The position numbers and the translations under genes are program-made. The notes under the pieces were generated by a model. It was not told where the DNA came from. It made no database searches and worked only from the letters and a program-made list of their open reading frames with translations. This document shows, piece by piece, positions 10,780 through 20,125 of a stretch of DNA of 64,000 bases (its first letter is position 1; every line of letters starts with the position of its first letter). The stretch comes from Afipia sp. (GTDB lineage Bacteria > Pseudomonadota > Alphaproteobacteria > Rhizobiales > Xanthobacteraceae), in contig JAFKEQ010000001.1 in NCBI GenBank assembly GCA_017308575.1, positions 496,001 to 560,000 of the forward strand, read 5' to 3'.

Positions 10780-13731
10780 ATGTCTCGTCAGGACGCGAAT
10801 GCCAATTTCGCCCTCACATCCTTCCTCGACGGCGCCAACGCCGCCTATATCGACGAACTCTACGCGCGCTACGAGAAAGACCCTTCATCGGTCGACGCGG
10901 ACTGGGCCGATTTCTTCAAGAGCCTGAAGGACCAGCCGGCGGACGTCGCCAAGAACGCCCAGGGCCCGTCCTGGGAGCGGACCAACTGGCCGGCGACCCC
11001 GACGGATGAACTGACCTCGGCCCTCGACGGCAACTGGGCTCAGGTCGAGAAGGCTGTCGGCGGCAAGCTGGCCGCCAAGGCGCAAGCCGCCGGTGGCGGC
11101 GTCACTCCCGCCGACCTGCAGCAGGCGACCCGCGATTCGGTTCGCGCCCTGATGCTGATTCGCGCCTACCGCATGCGCGGTCACTTCCACGCCAATCTCG
11201 ATCCGCTCGGCATCGAAGGCCAGAAGGATCACGAGGAGCTGGACCCGCGCTCCTACGGCTTCACCGACGCCGACTGGGACCGCAAGATTTTCCTCGATCA
11301 CGTGCTCGGCCTTGAATACGGCACGCTGCGCGACATCGTCGCGATCTGCCAGCGCACCTACTGCCAGACCGTCGGCGTCGAATTCATGCACATCTCGAAT
11401 CCGGCGCAGAAGTCGTGGATTCAGGAACGCATCGAAGGCCCGGACAAGGAAATCAGCTTCACCCGCGAAGGTCGCCGCGCCATTCTGATGAAGCTGATCG
11501 AAGCGGAAGGCTTCGAGAAATTCTGCGACGTCAAGTTCACCGGCACCAAGCGCTTCGGCCTCGACGGCGGCGAATCGCTGATCCCCGCGCTGGAACAGAT
11601 CATCAAGCGCGGCGGCAATCTCGGCGTGCGCGATATCGTGGTCGGCATGCCGCATCGCGGACGCCTCAACGTGCTGACCCAGGTGATGGGCAAGCCGCAT
11701 CGCGCGCTGTTCCATGAATTCAAGGGCGGCTCGGCCAATCCCGACGAAGTCGAAGGCTCGGGCGACGTGAAGTACCATCTCGGCGCGTCAAGCGACCGCG
11801 AGTTCGACGGCAACAAGGTGCATCTGTCGCTCACCGCCAACCCATCGCATCTCGAAATCGTCGATCCGGTGGTGCTCGGCAAGTCGCGCGCCAAGGAAGA
11901 CCAGAACGGCGACGCGCCGGACCAGCGCATTTCGGTGCTGCCGCTGCTGATGCACGGCGACGCCGCTTTCGCGGGCCAGGGCGTGGTGGCGGAATGTTTC
12001 GCGCTGTCGGACCTGAAGGGCTACCGCACCGGCGGTTCGCTGCACTTCATCGTCAACAACCAGATCGGCTTCACCACCTATCCGCGTTACTCGCGCTCCT
12101 CGCCCTATCCGTCGGATGTGGCGAAGATGATCGACGCGCCGATCTTCCACGTGAACGGTGACGATCCGGAAGCGGTGGTGTTCGCCGCCAAGGTCGCGAT
12201 CGAATTCCGGCAGAAGTTCCACAAGCCTGTCGTCATCGACATGTTCTGCTATCGCCGCCACGGTCACAACGAAGGCGACGAACCGGCGTTCACCAACCCG
12301 GTGATGTACAAGAAGATCGGCACCCATGCGACGGTGCTCGAGATCTACACCCAGCGCCTTGTTGCGGATGGCGTGGTCACCGAGGGCGAAGTCGAGAAGG
12401 CCAAGGCCGACTGGCGCGCGCGCCTCGATGCCGAACTGGAAGCCGGCTCCGGCTACAAGCCGAACAAGGCCGACTGGCTGGACGGCAAGTGGGCCGGATT
12501 CAAGTCCGCCGATCTCGGCGAGGACCCGCGCCGCGGCAACACCGGCGCCGCGCTGAATGAACTGAAGGAGATCGGCAAGGCGATCACCAAGGTGCCGGAC
12601 GGTTTCCGCATTCACCGCACCGTTCAGCGCTTCCTCGATGCGCGCGCCAAGGCGATTGAGACCGGCGAAGGCATCGACTGGGCGACCGGCGAAGCGCTCG
12701 CCTTCTGTACACTCCTCAAGGAAAATCATCGCGTCCGTCTGTCCGGCCAGGACTCCGAGCGCGGCACCTTCTCACAGCGTCACTCGGTGGTGTTCGATCA
12801 GGAAGACGAAAGCCGCTACACGCCGTTCAACCATCTCGGCGGCGATCAGGGCCATTACGAGGTCATCAACTCGCTGCTGTCGGAAGAAGCGGTGCTCGGT
12901 TTCGAGTACGGCTACTCGCTGGCCGAGCCCAAGGCGCTCACCATCTGGGAAGCGCAGTTCGGCGATTTCGCCAACGGCGCGCAGGTGGTGTTCGACCAGT
13001 TCATCTCGTCGGGCGAGCGCAAGTGGCTGCGCATGTCCGGCCTCGTCTGCCTGCTGCCGCACGGCTATGAAGGACAGGGTCCGGAGCATTCGTCCGCGCG
13101 TCTCGAACGCTTCCTGCAAATGTGCGCCGAAGACAACATGCAGGTCGCCAACCTGACGACGCCCGCGAACTACTTCCACGCGCTGCGCCGCCAGCTTCGC
13201 CGCGACATCCGCAAGCCGCTGATCCTGATGACGCCGAAGTCGCTGCTGCGTCACAAGCGCGCCGTGTCGAAGCTCGAGGAGTTCGGTCCGGACACCTCGT
13301 TCCATCGCGTGCTGCCCGACGACGCGGAGAAGGGCGGCGAGATCAAGCTGGTCGAGGACGCCAAGATCCGCCGCGTCGTGATCTGCTCGGGCAAGGTCTA
13401 TTACGATCTTTACGAGGATCGCGAGAAGCGCGGCGTGGACGACATCTACCTGCTGCGCATCGAACAGCTCTATCCGGTGCCGCTCAAGACGCTGGTGCAG
13501 GTGCTGGAGCGCTTCAAGCAGGCCGAAGTGGTCTGGTGTCAGGAAGAGCCGCGCAACATGGGCGGCTGGCACTTCATCGAGCCGTATCTCGAATGGGTGC
13601 TCAACCAGATCGGCGCGGCGCACAAGCGTCCGCGTTATGCCGGGCGTGCGGCGTCCGCCGCGACGGCGACCGGCCTGATGTCGAAGCATCTGGCGCAGCT
13701 CAAGGCATTCCTCGACGAGGCACTCGGTTGA
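10780..13731 (+). CDS. sucA: 2-oxoglutarate dehydrogenase E1 component
   Basis: 983 residues, the usual alphaproteobacterial length. The N-terminal binding segment (FLDGANAAYIDELYARYEKDP) is followed by the thiamine-diphosphate dehydrogenase core with GMPHRGRLNVL near residue 291, the transketolase-like pyrimidine domain (RGTFSQRHSVVFDQ near 661) and the C-terminal domain ending LKAFLDEAL. It decarboxylates 2-oxoglutarate and passes the succinyl group to the lipoyl domain of SucB. It is followed by sucB after 110 bases containing a hairpin. Confidence 0.97.
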   Translation: MSRQDANANFALTSFLDGANAAYIDELYARYEKDPSSVDADWADFFKSLKDQPADVAKNAQGPSWERTNWPATPTDELTSALDGNWAQVEKAVGGKLAAKAQAAGGGVTPADLQQATRDSVRALMLIRAYRMRGHFHANLDPLGIEGQKDHEELDPRSYGFTDADWDRKIFLDHVLGLEYGTLRDIVAICQRTYCQTVGVEFMHISNPAQKSWIQERIEGPDKEISFTREGRRAILMKLIEAEGFEKFCDVKFTGTKRFGLDGGESLIPALEQIIKRGGNLGVRDIVVGMPHRGRLNVLTQVMGKPHRALFHEFKGGSANPDEVEGSGDVKYHLGASSDREFDGNKVHLSLTANPSHLEIVDPVVLGKSRAKEDQNGDAPDQRISVLPLLMHGDAAFAGQGVVAECFALSDLKGYRTGGSLHFIVNNQIGFTTYPRYSRSSPYPSDVAKMIDAPIFHVNGDDPEAVVFAAKVAIEFRQKFHKPVVIDMFCYRRHGHNEGDEPAFTNPVMYKKIGTHATVLEIYTQRLVADGVVTEGEVEKAKADWRARLDAELEAGSGYKPNKADWLDGKWAGFKSADLGEDPRRGNTGAALNELKEIGKAITKVPDGFRIHRTVQRFLDARAKAIETGEGIDWATGEALAFCTLLKENHRVRLSGQDSERGTFSQRHSVVFDQEDESRYTPFNHLGGDQGHYEVINSLLSEEAVLGFEYGYSLAEPKALTIWEAQFGDFANGAQVVFDQFISSGERKWLRMSGLVCLLPHGYEGQGPEHSSARLERFLQMCAEDNMQVANLTTPANYFHALRRQLRRDIRKPLILMTPKSLLRHKRAVSKLEEFGPDTSFHRVLPDDAEKGGEIKLVEDAKIRRVVICSGKVYYDLYEDREKRGVDDIYLLRIEQLYPVPLKTLVQVLERFKQAEVVWCQEEPRNMGGWHFIEPYLEWVLNQIGAAHKRPRYAGRAASAATATGLMSKHLAQLKAFLDEALG

Positions 13732-13743
13732 CATGACGGCGGC

Positions 13744-13775
13744 GGCCCGCGCATCGCGCGGGCCTCGCGGTTGTG
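13744..13775 (+). terminator. Hairpin between sucA and sucB
   Basis: ggcccgcgc (13744-13752) and gcgcgggcc (13756-13764) form a perfect 9-bp stem with loop atc, followed by a G/T-rich tail ending in ttttt. It lies 13 bases past the sucA stop and probably gives partial termination or 3'-end stability within the operon. Confidence 0.55.
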
Positions 13776-13841
13776 TTGTTTTTGAATTGATTGACGCGCT
13801 GACGGCGAAGGGCGCCGCTCACGACGCAAAGGAAGAGAAAA

Positions 13842-15086
13842 ATGGCTGAAATTCGCGTTCCGACCCTGGGTGAATCCGTCACCGAAGCCACCATTGGCCG
13901 CTGGTTCAAGAAGACCGGCGACGCCGTTGCCGTTGACGAGCCCTTGGTCGAACTTGAGACCGACAAGGTGACCATCGAAGTGCCCGCGCCGTTCGCCGGC
14001 ACGCTGGGCGAGATCGTCGCCAAGGATGGCGAGACCGTTGCTGTCGGCGCGCTGCTCGGCCAGATCACTGAAGGCGCAGGCGGCGCGAAGGCTGCTGCTC
14101 CGGCGCCTGCCGCTGCAAAGGCCGCCGAACCCGCCAAGCCTGCCGCTGCTGCGCCTGCCCCTGCGCAGAAGTCGCCGCCCGCCGATGCCGGACAGGCGCC
14201 GTCGGTGCGCAAGCTGTCGGCTGAAAGCGGTGTCGATGCCTCCACCGTTCCGGGCTCGGGCAAGGATGGCCGCGTGACCAAGGGCGACATGCTGGCCGCG
14301 ATCGAGAAGGCCGCGTCCGCGCCGACCTCCGTGAACCAGCCTGCCGCCGCGATCCAGGTGCGCGCGTCGTCGCCGGCCGACGACGCCGCGCGCGAGGAGC
14401 GCGTGAAGATGACGCGCCTGCGCCAGACCATCGCGCGCCGCCTCAAGGACGTTCAGAACACCGCTGCGATGCTCACGACCTTCAACGAGGTCGACATGAG
14501 CCACCTGATGGCGATGCGCACGCAGTACAAGGACGTGTTCGAGAAGAAGCACGGCACCAAGCTCGGCTTCATGGGCTTCTTCACCAAGGCCGTGGTGCAG
14601 GCGCTCAAGGATGTGCCCGCGGTGAACGCCGAGATCGACGGCACCGACCTGATCTACAAGAACTACTATCACATTGGCGTCGCGGTCGGCACCGACAAGG
14701 GCCTTGTGGTGCCGGTGGTGCGTGACTGCGATCACAAGTCGATCGCCGAGATCGAGAAGACGATTGCCGAATTCGGCAAGAAGGCCCGCGACGGCCAGCT
14801 CAAGATCGAGGAAATGCAGGGCGGCACGTTCACCATCTCGAACGGCGGCGTCTACGGCTCGCTGATGTCGACGCCGATCCTGAACGCGCCGCAGTCCGGT
14901 ATTCTCGGCATGCACAAGATCCAGGAACGTCCGGTCGCGATCGGCGGCAAGGTCGAGATTCGGCCCATGATGTATCTCGCGGTGTCCTACGATCACCGTG
15001 TGATCGACGGCAAGGAAGCGGTGACCTTCCTCGTCCGCATCAAGGAAAGCCTGGAAGACCCGGCGCGGCTGGTGCTCGACCTCTGA
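13842..15086 (+). CDS. sucB: 2-oxoglutarate dehydrogenase E2, dihydrolipoyllysine succinyltransferase
   Basis: 414 residues. One N-terminal lipoyl domain carries the lipoylated Lys in [12 protein letters not shown] near residue 43. An Ala/Pro-rich linker spans about 80-120, the E3-binding domain follows ([17 protein letters not shown] near 124-160), and the catalytic acyltransferase domain contains [12 protein letters not shown] with the active-site His near residue 385. A ribosome site (aaaggaagag) precedes the ATG. It forms the core of the OGDH complex. Confidence 0.97.
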   Translation: MAEIRVPTLGESVTEATIGRWFKKTGDAVAVDEPLVELETDKVTIEVPAPFAGTLGEIVAKDGETVAVGALLGQITEGAGGAKAAAPAPAAAKAAEPAKPAAAAPAPAQKSPPADAGQAPSVRKLSAESGVDASTVPGSGKDGRVTKGDMLAAIEKAASAPTSVNQPAAAIQVRASSPADDAAREERVKMTRLRQTIARRLKDVQNTAAMLTTFNEVDMSHLMAMRTQYKDVFEKKHGTKLGFMGFFTKAVVQALKDVPAVNAEIDGTDLIYKNYYHIGVAVGTDKGLVVPVVRDCDHKSIAEIEKTIAEFGKKARDGQLKIEEMQGGTFTISNGGVYGSLMSTPILNAPQSGILGMHKIQERPVAIGGKVEIRPMMYLAVSYDHRVIDGKEAVTFLVRIKESLEDPARLVLDL

Positions 15087-15100
15087 TCGCGGGGCAGGGC

Positions 15101-15844
15101 ATGAACAGCGTCGCCATCGTCACCGGAGGAAGCCGCGGCATAGGCCGCGCGACCTCGCTGGCGGCCGCGAAACGCGGCTACAAGGTCGTGGTCGGCTACG
15201 CCAGCAACAAGGCGGCTGCCGATGAGGTGGTCGCGGCGGTCGAAGCCAGCAACGGCAAGGCCATCGCGGTGAAGTGCGATGTCGGCATCGAGGCCGACAT
15301 CGTTCATCTGTTCAAGGAAGCGGATAAATTCGGCAAGCTCGGCGCGCTGGTGAACAATGCCGGTGTTGTCGACAAGACCGCGCGCGTCGATCAGATGTCG
15401 GCGGAGCGGCTCGCCCGCATGATGAACATCAACGTCGTCGGCAGCATCCTGTGCGCGCGCGAGGCGGTGAAGCGCATGTCCACCGCCCATGGCGGCGAGG
15501 GCGGCGTGATCGTCAATCTGTCGTCAGTCGCGGCGACGCTCGGTTCGCCCGGCCTCTATGTGGACTATGCCGCGTCCAAGGGCGCGATCGATACCTTCAC
15601 CGTCGGTCTTGCGCGCGAAGTGAGCAGCGAGGGCATTCGCGTCAATGCCATCCGCCCCGGCCTGATCGACACCGACATTCACGCCAGCGGCGGCGAGCCG
15701 GACCGTGCGCAGAAGCTGGCGCATACGGTGCCGATGAAACGTGTCGGCACCGCCGATGAAATCGCCAACGCGGTGATCTGGCTGATGTCGGACGAAGCGT
15801 CCTACGTCACCGGCACCATTTTCGATGTTTCGGGCGGGCGCTAA
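15101..15844 (+). CDS. SDR-family oxidoreductase, embedded in the OGDH operon
   Basis: 247-residue classical short-chain dehydrogenase: cofactor loop TGGSRGIGRA at residues 8-17, NNAG near 87, catalytic Ser in NLSSVAA near 144, and YAASK with the catalytic Tyr/Lys near 157-161. The end, TGTIFDVSGGR, is typical of the FabG-like branch. It lies 14 bases after sucB and before lpdA, so it is very likely cotranscribed. The substrate is unknown; FabG-like or glucose-dehydrogenase-like names are guesses. Confidence 0.9.
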   Translation: MNSVAIVTGGSRGIGRATSLAAAKRGYKVVVGYASNKAAADEVVAAVEASNGKAIAVKCDVGIEADIVHLFKEADKFGKLGALVNNAGVVDKTARVDQMSAERLARMMNINVVGSILCAREAVKRMSTAHGGEGGVIVNLSSVAATLGSPGLYVDYAASKGAIDTFTVGLAREVSSEGIRVNAIRPGLIDTDIHASGGEPDRAQKLAHTVPMKRVGTADEIANAVIWLMSDEASYVTGTIFDVSGGR

Positions 15845-15870
15845 AGCATGATCTGTTCAGATGAAGCCGT

Positions 15871-15996
15871 GTGTCCCGGACGCGACGCGGCGCGGAGTGC
15901 CGCTTCGCAGAGCCGGGACCGTCTCAAACACCGGAATTAGTGGCGGTCCCGGCTCTGCGCAGCAGCGTAAAGAACGCTGCAGCGCGTCCGGGACAC
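15871..15996. repeat. Dispersed long-hairpin repeat, 'CCCCGGACGCG' family, copy 2
   Basis: The outer arms gtgtcccggacgcg (15871-15884) and cgcgtccgggacac (15983-15996) are perfect reverse complements. Inner arms gcagagccgggaccg and cggtcccggctctgc are also perfect over 15 bases. The transcript would form a long, strong hairpin. It sits between the SDR gene and lpdA, inside the operon; a diverged copy is at 7119-7240. Confidence 0.85.
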
Positions 15997-16057
15997 GATT
16001 TCATACAGCTCTATAATGCTCTAGCTCACGCGCCATTCAGAATACAGGATACCCATC

Positions 16058-17461
16058 ATGGCCTCTTATGATCTCGTTGTTATCGGCACCGGCCCCGGCG
16101 GCTACGTCTGCGCAATTCGCGCCGCACAGCTCGGCATGAAGGTTGCGGTGGTCGAGAAGTGGCCGACCTTCGGCGGCACCTGCCTCAACGTCGGCTGCAT
16201 CCCCTCCAAGGCGCTGCTGCAGGCGTCCGAGCGTTACGAGGAAGTCACGCACATGCTGCCGAAGATGGGCATCGGCGTCGGCAAGCCGAAGCTCGATCTC
16301 GCCACCATGATGAAGTTCAAGAGCGACGGCGTGGACGGCAACGTCAAGGGTGTCGGCTTCCTGTTCAAAAAGAACAAGATCGACAGCTACGAAGGCACCG
16401 GCCGCGTGCTCGGCGCGGGCAAGGTCGAGGTGAAGGGCAACGACGGCAAGACCCAGACGCTCGAAACCAAGAACATTGTCATCGCCACCGGCTCGGACGT
16501 CGCCAAACTCAAGGGCGTGGAGATCGACGAGAAGCGCATCATCTCGTCCACCGGCGCGCTCGAACTCGACAAGGTGCCGGAGAAGATGCTGGTGATCGGC
16601 GCGGGCGTGATCGGCCTCGAACTCGGCTCGGTCTGGCGCCGCCTCGGCGCGCAGGTCACGGTGGTGGAATTCCTCGACCGCATCCTGCCCGGCATGGATG
16701 GCGATGTTGCGAAGTCCTTCCAGCGTCTGCTGGAAAAGCAGGGCGTCGTCTTCAAGCTCGGCGCCAAGGTCACCGGGGTGGATACGTCCGGCAAGAAGCT
16801 GAAGGCCAGCGTGGAGCCGGCCGCCGGCGGCACAGCGGAAGTGATCGAAGCCGACGCGGTGCTGGTTGCGATCGGCCGCGTGCCTTACACCGAAGGCCTC
16901 GGGCTTAAGGAAGCCGGTGTCGCGCTCGATCAGCGCGGCCGCATTCAGACCGACGAACATCTGCAGACCAGCGTGAAGGGCATCTACGCCATCGGCGACG
17001 TGATCGCCGGGCCGATGCTCGCGCACAAGGCCGAGGATGAAGGCGTCGCGGTTGCGGAAATTCTCGCAGGCCAGGCCGGACACACCAACTACGACGTGAT
17101 CCCGAGCGTGATCTACACATTTCCTGAAGTCGCCTCTGTCGGAAAGACCGAGGAAGAACTGAAGCAGGCGGGCATCGCCTACAATGTCGGAAAATTTCCG
17201 TTCACCGCGAACGGCCGCACCAAGGTCAACCAGACCACGGACGGCTTTGTGAAGATTCTCGCGGACGCCAAGACCGACCGCATTCTCGGCGGCCACATCA
17301 TCGGTCCCGAGGCGGGCGAAATGATCCACGAGATCGCGGTGGCGATGGAATTCGGTGGCGCGGCCGAGGACATCGCGCGCACCTGCCACGCCCATCCGAC
17401 CCGCTCCGAGGCGATCAAGGAAGCGGCGATGGCGGTCGCCAAGCGCGCGATCCATATGTGA
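16058..17461 (+). CDS. lpdA: Dihydrolipoyl dehydrogenase (E3)
   Basis: 467 residues. The FAD-binding loop [10 protein letters not shown] is near residue 9, the redox disulfide is in [16 protein letters not shown] near residues 40-55, the NAD-binding [13 protein letters not shown] near 182, and the C-terminal catalytic His-Glu is in [13 protein letters not shown] near 446. It reoxidises the lipoyl groups of SucB and closes the TCA block. Confidence 0.97.
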   Translation: MASYDLVVIGTGPGGYVCAIRAAQLGMKVAVVEKWPTFGGTCLNVGCIPSKALLQASERYEEVTHMLPKMGIGVGKPKLDLATMMKFKSDGVDGNVKGVGFLFKKNKIDSYEGTGRVLGAGKVEVKGNDGKTQTLETKNIVIATGSDVAKLKGVEIDEKRIISSTGALELDKVPEKMLVIGAGVIGLELGSVWRRLGAQVTVVEFLDRILPGMDGDVAKSFQRLLEKQGVVFKLGAKVTGVDTSGKKLKASVEPAAGGTAEVIEADAVLVAIGRVPYTEGLGLKEAGVALDQRGRIQTDEHLQTSVKGIYAIGDVIAGPMLAHKAEDEGVAVAEILAGQAGHTNYDVIPSVIYTFPEVASVGKTEEELKQAGIAYNVGKFPFTANGRTKVNQTTDGFVKILADAKTDRILGGHIIGPEAGEMIHEIAVAMEFGGAAEDIARTCHAHPTRSEAIKEAAMAVAKRAIHM

Positions 17462-17596
17462 TCCGGCGCGCGTCATTCCCGGCATGACCGGGATTTGGCG
17501 CTATGCCACTGGCTATGGCGAAAGCGCAGGGCGTTTCCTAGATTCAGTCTTGTGCCGGTCCGTTCTGCGGGCCGGTGGAGGATGTAAGGATCGCGG

Positions 17597-18124
17597 ATGC
17601 GCCGGCTGTTGCGTCCCCTGTGGGTTCTGCTCGCGCTGATCTTTCTGGTTGAGGCGTGGTTGTGGGATCGCGTCGAACCGATCGTCGCGCGCGTGGTCGC
17701 GCTGATCCCGCTGCCGCGGCTGAAGCAGTGGCTCTCCGATCGCGTCGAACATCTCTCGCCTGCGACAACGCTGCTGGTGTTCGCGGTGCCGTTCATCGTG
17801 CTCGCGCCGTTCAGCCTGTTCGAAGGCTGGCTCCTGGCGCACAAGTATTTCGTTACGGCCACGACACTGATCGTCGCACAGAAGATCATCGGCGTCGGCC
17901 TCATCGCTTTCGTGTTCGATGTGACGCGCGACAAGCTGTTGCGGATGGGCTGGTTTCGCCGGCTCTATCAGTTCGTCATCGATCTGCGCGCGAAGGCCGC
18001 CGAGATCGTCGCGCCGTTCAAGCGCGCAATCGGTGAATGGATAACGCGGTTTCGCCGCCGCGCCTCGCCCGGCTTCATCAAGCGTCTGCGCCGTCGCATG
18101 CAGGCACCGCGCTCGTCGTCGTGA
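17597..18124 (+). CDS. Conserved hypothetical membrane protein
   Basis: 175 residues with a hydrophobic N-terminal segment (LRPLWVLLALIFLVEAWLW), two further hydrophobic stretches near residues 58-85 and 90-115, and a very basic C-terminal tail (RFRRRASPGF...RLRRRM). I recognise no catalytic motif. It follows lpdA after 135 bases and reads in the same direction. A similarly placed protein is expected in relatives, but the function is unknown. Confidence 0.75.
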   Translation: MRRLLRPLWVLLALIFLVEAWLWDRVEPIVARVVALIPLPRLKQWLSDRVEHLSPATTLLVFAVPFIVLAPFSLFEGWLLAHKYFVTATTLIVAQKIIGVGLIAFVFDVTRDKLLRMGWFRRLYQFVIDLRAKAAEIVAPFKRAIGEWITRFRRRASPGFIKRLRRRMQAPRSSS

Positions 18125-18133
18125 ATGGCCTCT

Positions 18134-18255
18134 CCGTCATTGCGAGGAGCGCAGCGACGAAGCAATCCACCTTGATCCATCGTTCTGATTTGTGGATTGC
18201 TTCGCGGAGTTTATCATCGGGCCGGCGAAGCTGGACCCGTTGGCTCGCAATGACG
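18134..18255. repeat. Dispersed inverted repeat, 'GTCATTGCGAG' type, copy 2
   Basis: It begins ccgtcattgcgag and ends ctcgcaatgacg, with inner pairing arms gaagcaatcca and tggattgcttc. It has the same plan as the unit at 3-87 but a different centre. It occupies the first half of the 245-base gap before the convergent DUF4337 gene; the remainder shows no gene. Confidence 0.75.
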
Positions 18256-18369
18256 ATGTCGCCGCATTTCCGCCTTTTGCGGCGAAGTCTGTCACCGTTT
18301 CGCCTTATGCCGCGAAAATCCGGCGACTACCCGCATAAATCCCTGAAAATCCTGAGATCTTCTGCGTCG

Positions 18370-18960
18370 CTACATCAAATGCACGGCATGGGGCGCGAAC
18401 AGCCCGATCGCGGTGAAAGCGAGCCCTGCAACGGCCAATAGACCCGACACCCAGGCCAGCGCGGCCATGCCGGTAATGATGGTCGCAGACGCCAGCACGA
18501 TGCCGATCTGGAAGGCGGCCGACGCCACTTCGTAGTGATGATAGCGCGCCATGGCGAGGTCGCGTTCGTGCTCGGCATGCTTGGCGCGTTCGGCGAGCTG
18601 CTCGGAGCCTTCGCCGGTTTCAGGTTCGGAGCGATAGCGCGCCGCCGTCTTGCCCCAGTCCTCGATCTGCTTGGCGAGCGCGGCTTTCTGCGCGTCGTCA
18701 CCGGCGAGACCGAGGCTGAGCTTGGCGTGTTCGGACACCGACTGCACAACCGTGCGGCGAATGCTTTTCGCCTGGAAGAATGCCCAGAGATTCGAGGCTT
18801 CGACATTCTTGGCGATGGATTCGGTCTGCGCGCCCTTGCCGAGCGTTTCGGACAGCGCGAGGAAGAGCGCGATCACCGCGATCAGCAGCGCGATCTTCTT
18901 GTTGGAGCCGGACGCGTGTTCGGCGTGCTCGGCGTGTTCCATGCTTTCGTGCGCGCCCAT
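18370..18960 (-). CDS. DUF4337 domain-containing membrane protein
   Basis: 196 residues. A His/Glu-rich N-terminus (ESMEHAEHAEHAS) precedes a transmembrane helix (IALLIAVIALFLALSETLG), a soluble middle region with heptad-like charge spacing, and two C-terminal hydrophobic segments near residues 140-190. This order matches DUF4337 proteins, whose function is unknown. The ATG at 18960 is chosen because gggagga lies just upstream; the longer open frame lacks a ribosome site. Confidence 0.8.
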   Translation of the reverse strand: MGAHESMEHAEHAEHASGSNKKIALLIAVIALFLALSETLGKGAQTESIAKNVEASNLWAFFQAKSIRRTVVQSVSEHAKLSLGLAGDDAQKAALAKQIEDWGKTAARYRSEPETGEGSEQLAERAKHAEHERDLAMARYHHYEVASAAFQIGIVLASATIITGMAALAWVSGLLAVAGLAFTAIGLFAPHAVHLM

Positions 18961-19054
18961 GACGGATCGTCCTCCCGGTCCAGATACCGCAACGATTGAC
19001 CGAACCGTGATGTTTGCGCAAGGCGTCCGCGCGGCGGCGCAGGACATTATTTAT

Positions 19055-20041
19055 TCAGGCGCGGGGATGGGCCGTCTTGTAGACGTCAAGCAGCCGGTCG
19101 GCATCGACGCCGGTGTAGATCTGCGTCGTGGACAGGGACGAGTGGCCGAGCAATTCCTGAATGGCGCGAAGGTCGCCGCCCCGGCTCAGAAGATGCGTGG
19201 CGAAGGAATGGCGCAGCGCATGCGGCGTTGCGCTGTCCGGCAGACCCAGCGCGCCGCGCAGCCGCTCCATCGTGAGCTGAATGATGCGGGGTGACAGCGG
19301 CCCGCCGCGCGCACCGACAAAGATCGGCGTATCCGGCGCGATGACATGCGGGCACATCGTGACATAGTCCGTGATCAGCGTCAGCACGGTTTGCAGCACC
19401 GGCACCATGCGCGTTTTGTTGCCTTTGCCGGTGACTACGATCACGTCGCCTTGTCCGGGCAGCGGCACATCGCGCCGGATCAGGCCGAGCGCTTCGGAAA
19501 TGCGCAGGCCCGATCCGTAAAGCAGCGCCATCACCGCGGCATCGCGCGCCCAGATCCATGGCTCGCGGTTTTCACCGGCGCGAATGTCCGCATCGGTCAT
19601 CTGCTTTGCCGACGTCATCTGAATTGGTTTCGGCAGACTCTTGCCGATCTTCGGCGCGCGGATCGCGGACAATGCGCCCACTTTGCCCTTGCCTTCGCGT
19701 TCTAGGAATCGACCGAACGAACGTAAGCCCGCCAGCGCGCGCATCAGCGAGCGTCCACCGATGTCGTCGGCGCGGCGGGACGACATGAAGGCGCGCACGT
19801 CAGTGGCCTCGATGGCGGCAAACTGTTTGAGGGTCACGAGGCCGCCCCAATGCTCGCTCAGGAACGCGAGGCACTGGCGCAGGTCGCGCGCATAGGCTTC
19901 CAGCGTCTTGGGCGACAGCCGCCGCTCGGCGCGCAGATGCGACAGCCATTGCGCGATCTCGGCCATGAGGTCCGGCGCGGCGCAAATGAGCTGCGCCTCG
20001 CTATTGTCCGTGTGGCTTGCTTTGGCGGCTTTTGCCATCAT
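19055..20041 (-). CDS. xerC: Tyrosine recombinase XerC
   Basis: 328 residues. The N-terminal SAM-like core-binding domain (LSHLRAERRLSPKTLEAYARDL) is followed by a catalytic domain with Arg in YGSGLRISEAL, HALRHSFATHL, LGHSSLSTTQIYTGVD and the nucleophile Tyr within TTQIY. This is the housekeeping XerC pattern for chromosome dimer resolution at dif, not an island integrase. It is divergent from priA. Confidence 0.92.
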   Translation of the reverse strand: MMAKAAKASHTDNSEAQLICAAPDLMAEIAQWLSHLRAERRLSPKTLEAYARDLRQCLAFLSEHWGGLVTLKQFAAIEATDVRAFMSSRRADDIGGRSLMRALAGLRSFGRFLEREGKGKVGALSAIRAPKIGKSLPKPIQMTSAKQMTDADIRAGENREPWIWARDAAVMALLYGSGLRISEALGLIRRDVPLPGQGDVIVVTGKGNKTRMVPVLQTVLTLITDYVTMCPHVIAPDTPIFVGARGGPLSPRIIQLTMERLRGALGLPDSATPHALRHSFATHLLSRGGDLRAIQELLGHSSLSTTQIYTGVDADRLLDVYKTAHPRA

Positions 20042-20125
20042 ATCCCGGATGCGTTCGATCCTTGACAGGAATCGGTTTATCGCACCCTTTTCGTTATATC
20101 CTTCTTAATCCGGGCCCCTCGCACC

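Noticed and set aside
13635..14996. 453-codon minus-strand frame opposite sucB
   Set aside because: Antisense to a clear E2 gene, with low-complexity Gly/Arg/His content.
16037..17485. 482-codon minus-strand frame opposite lpdA
   Set aside because: Antisense shadow of lpdA; no recognisable motifs.
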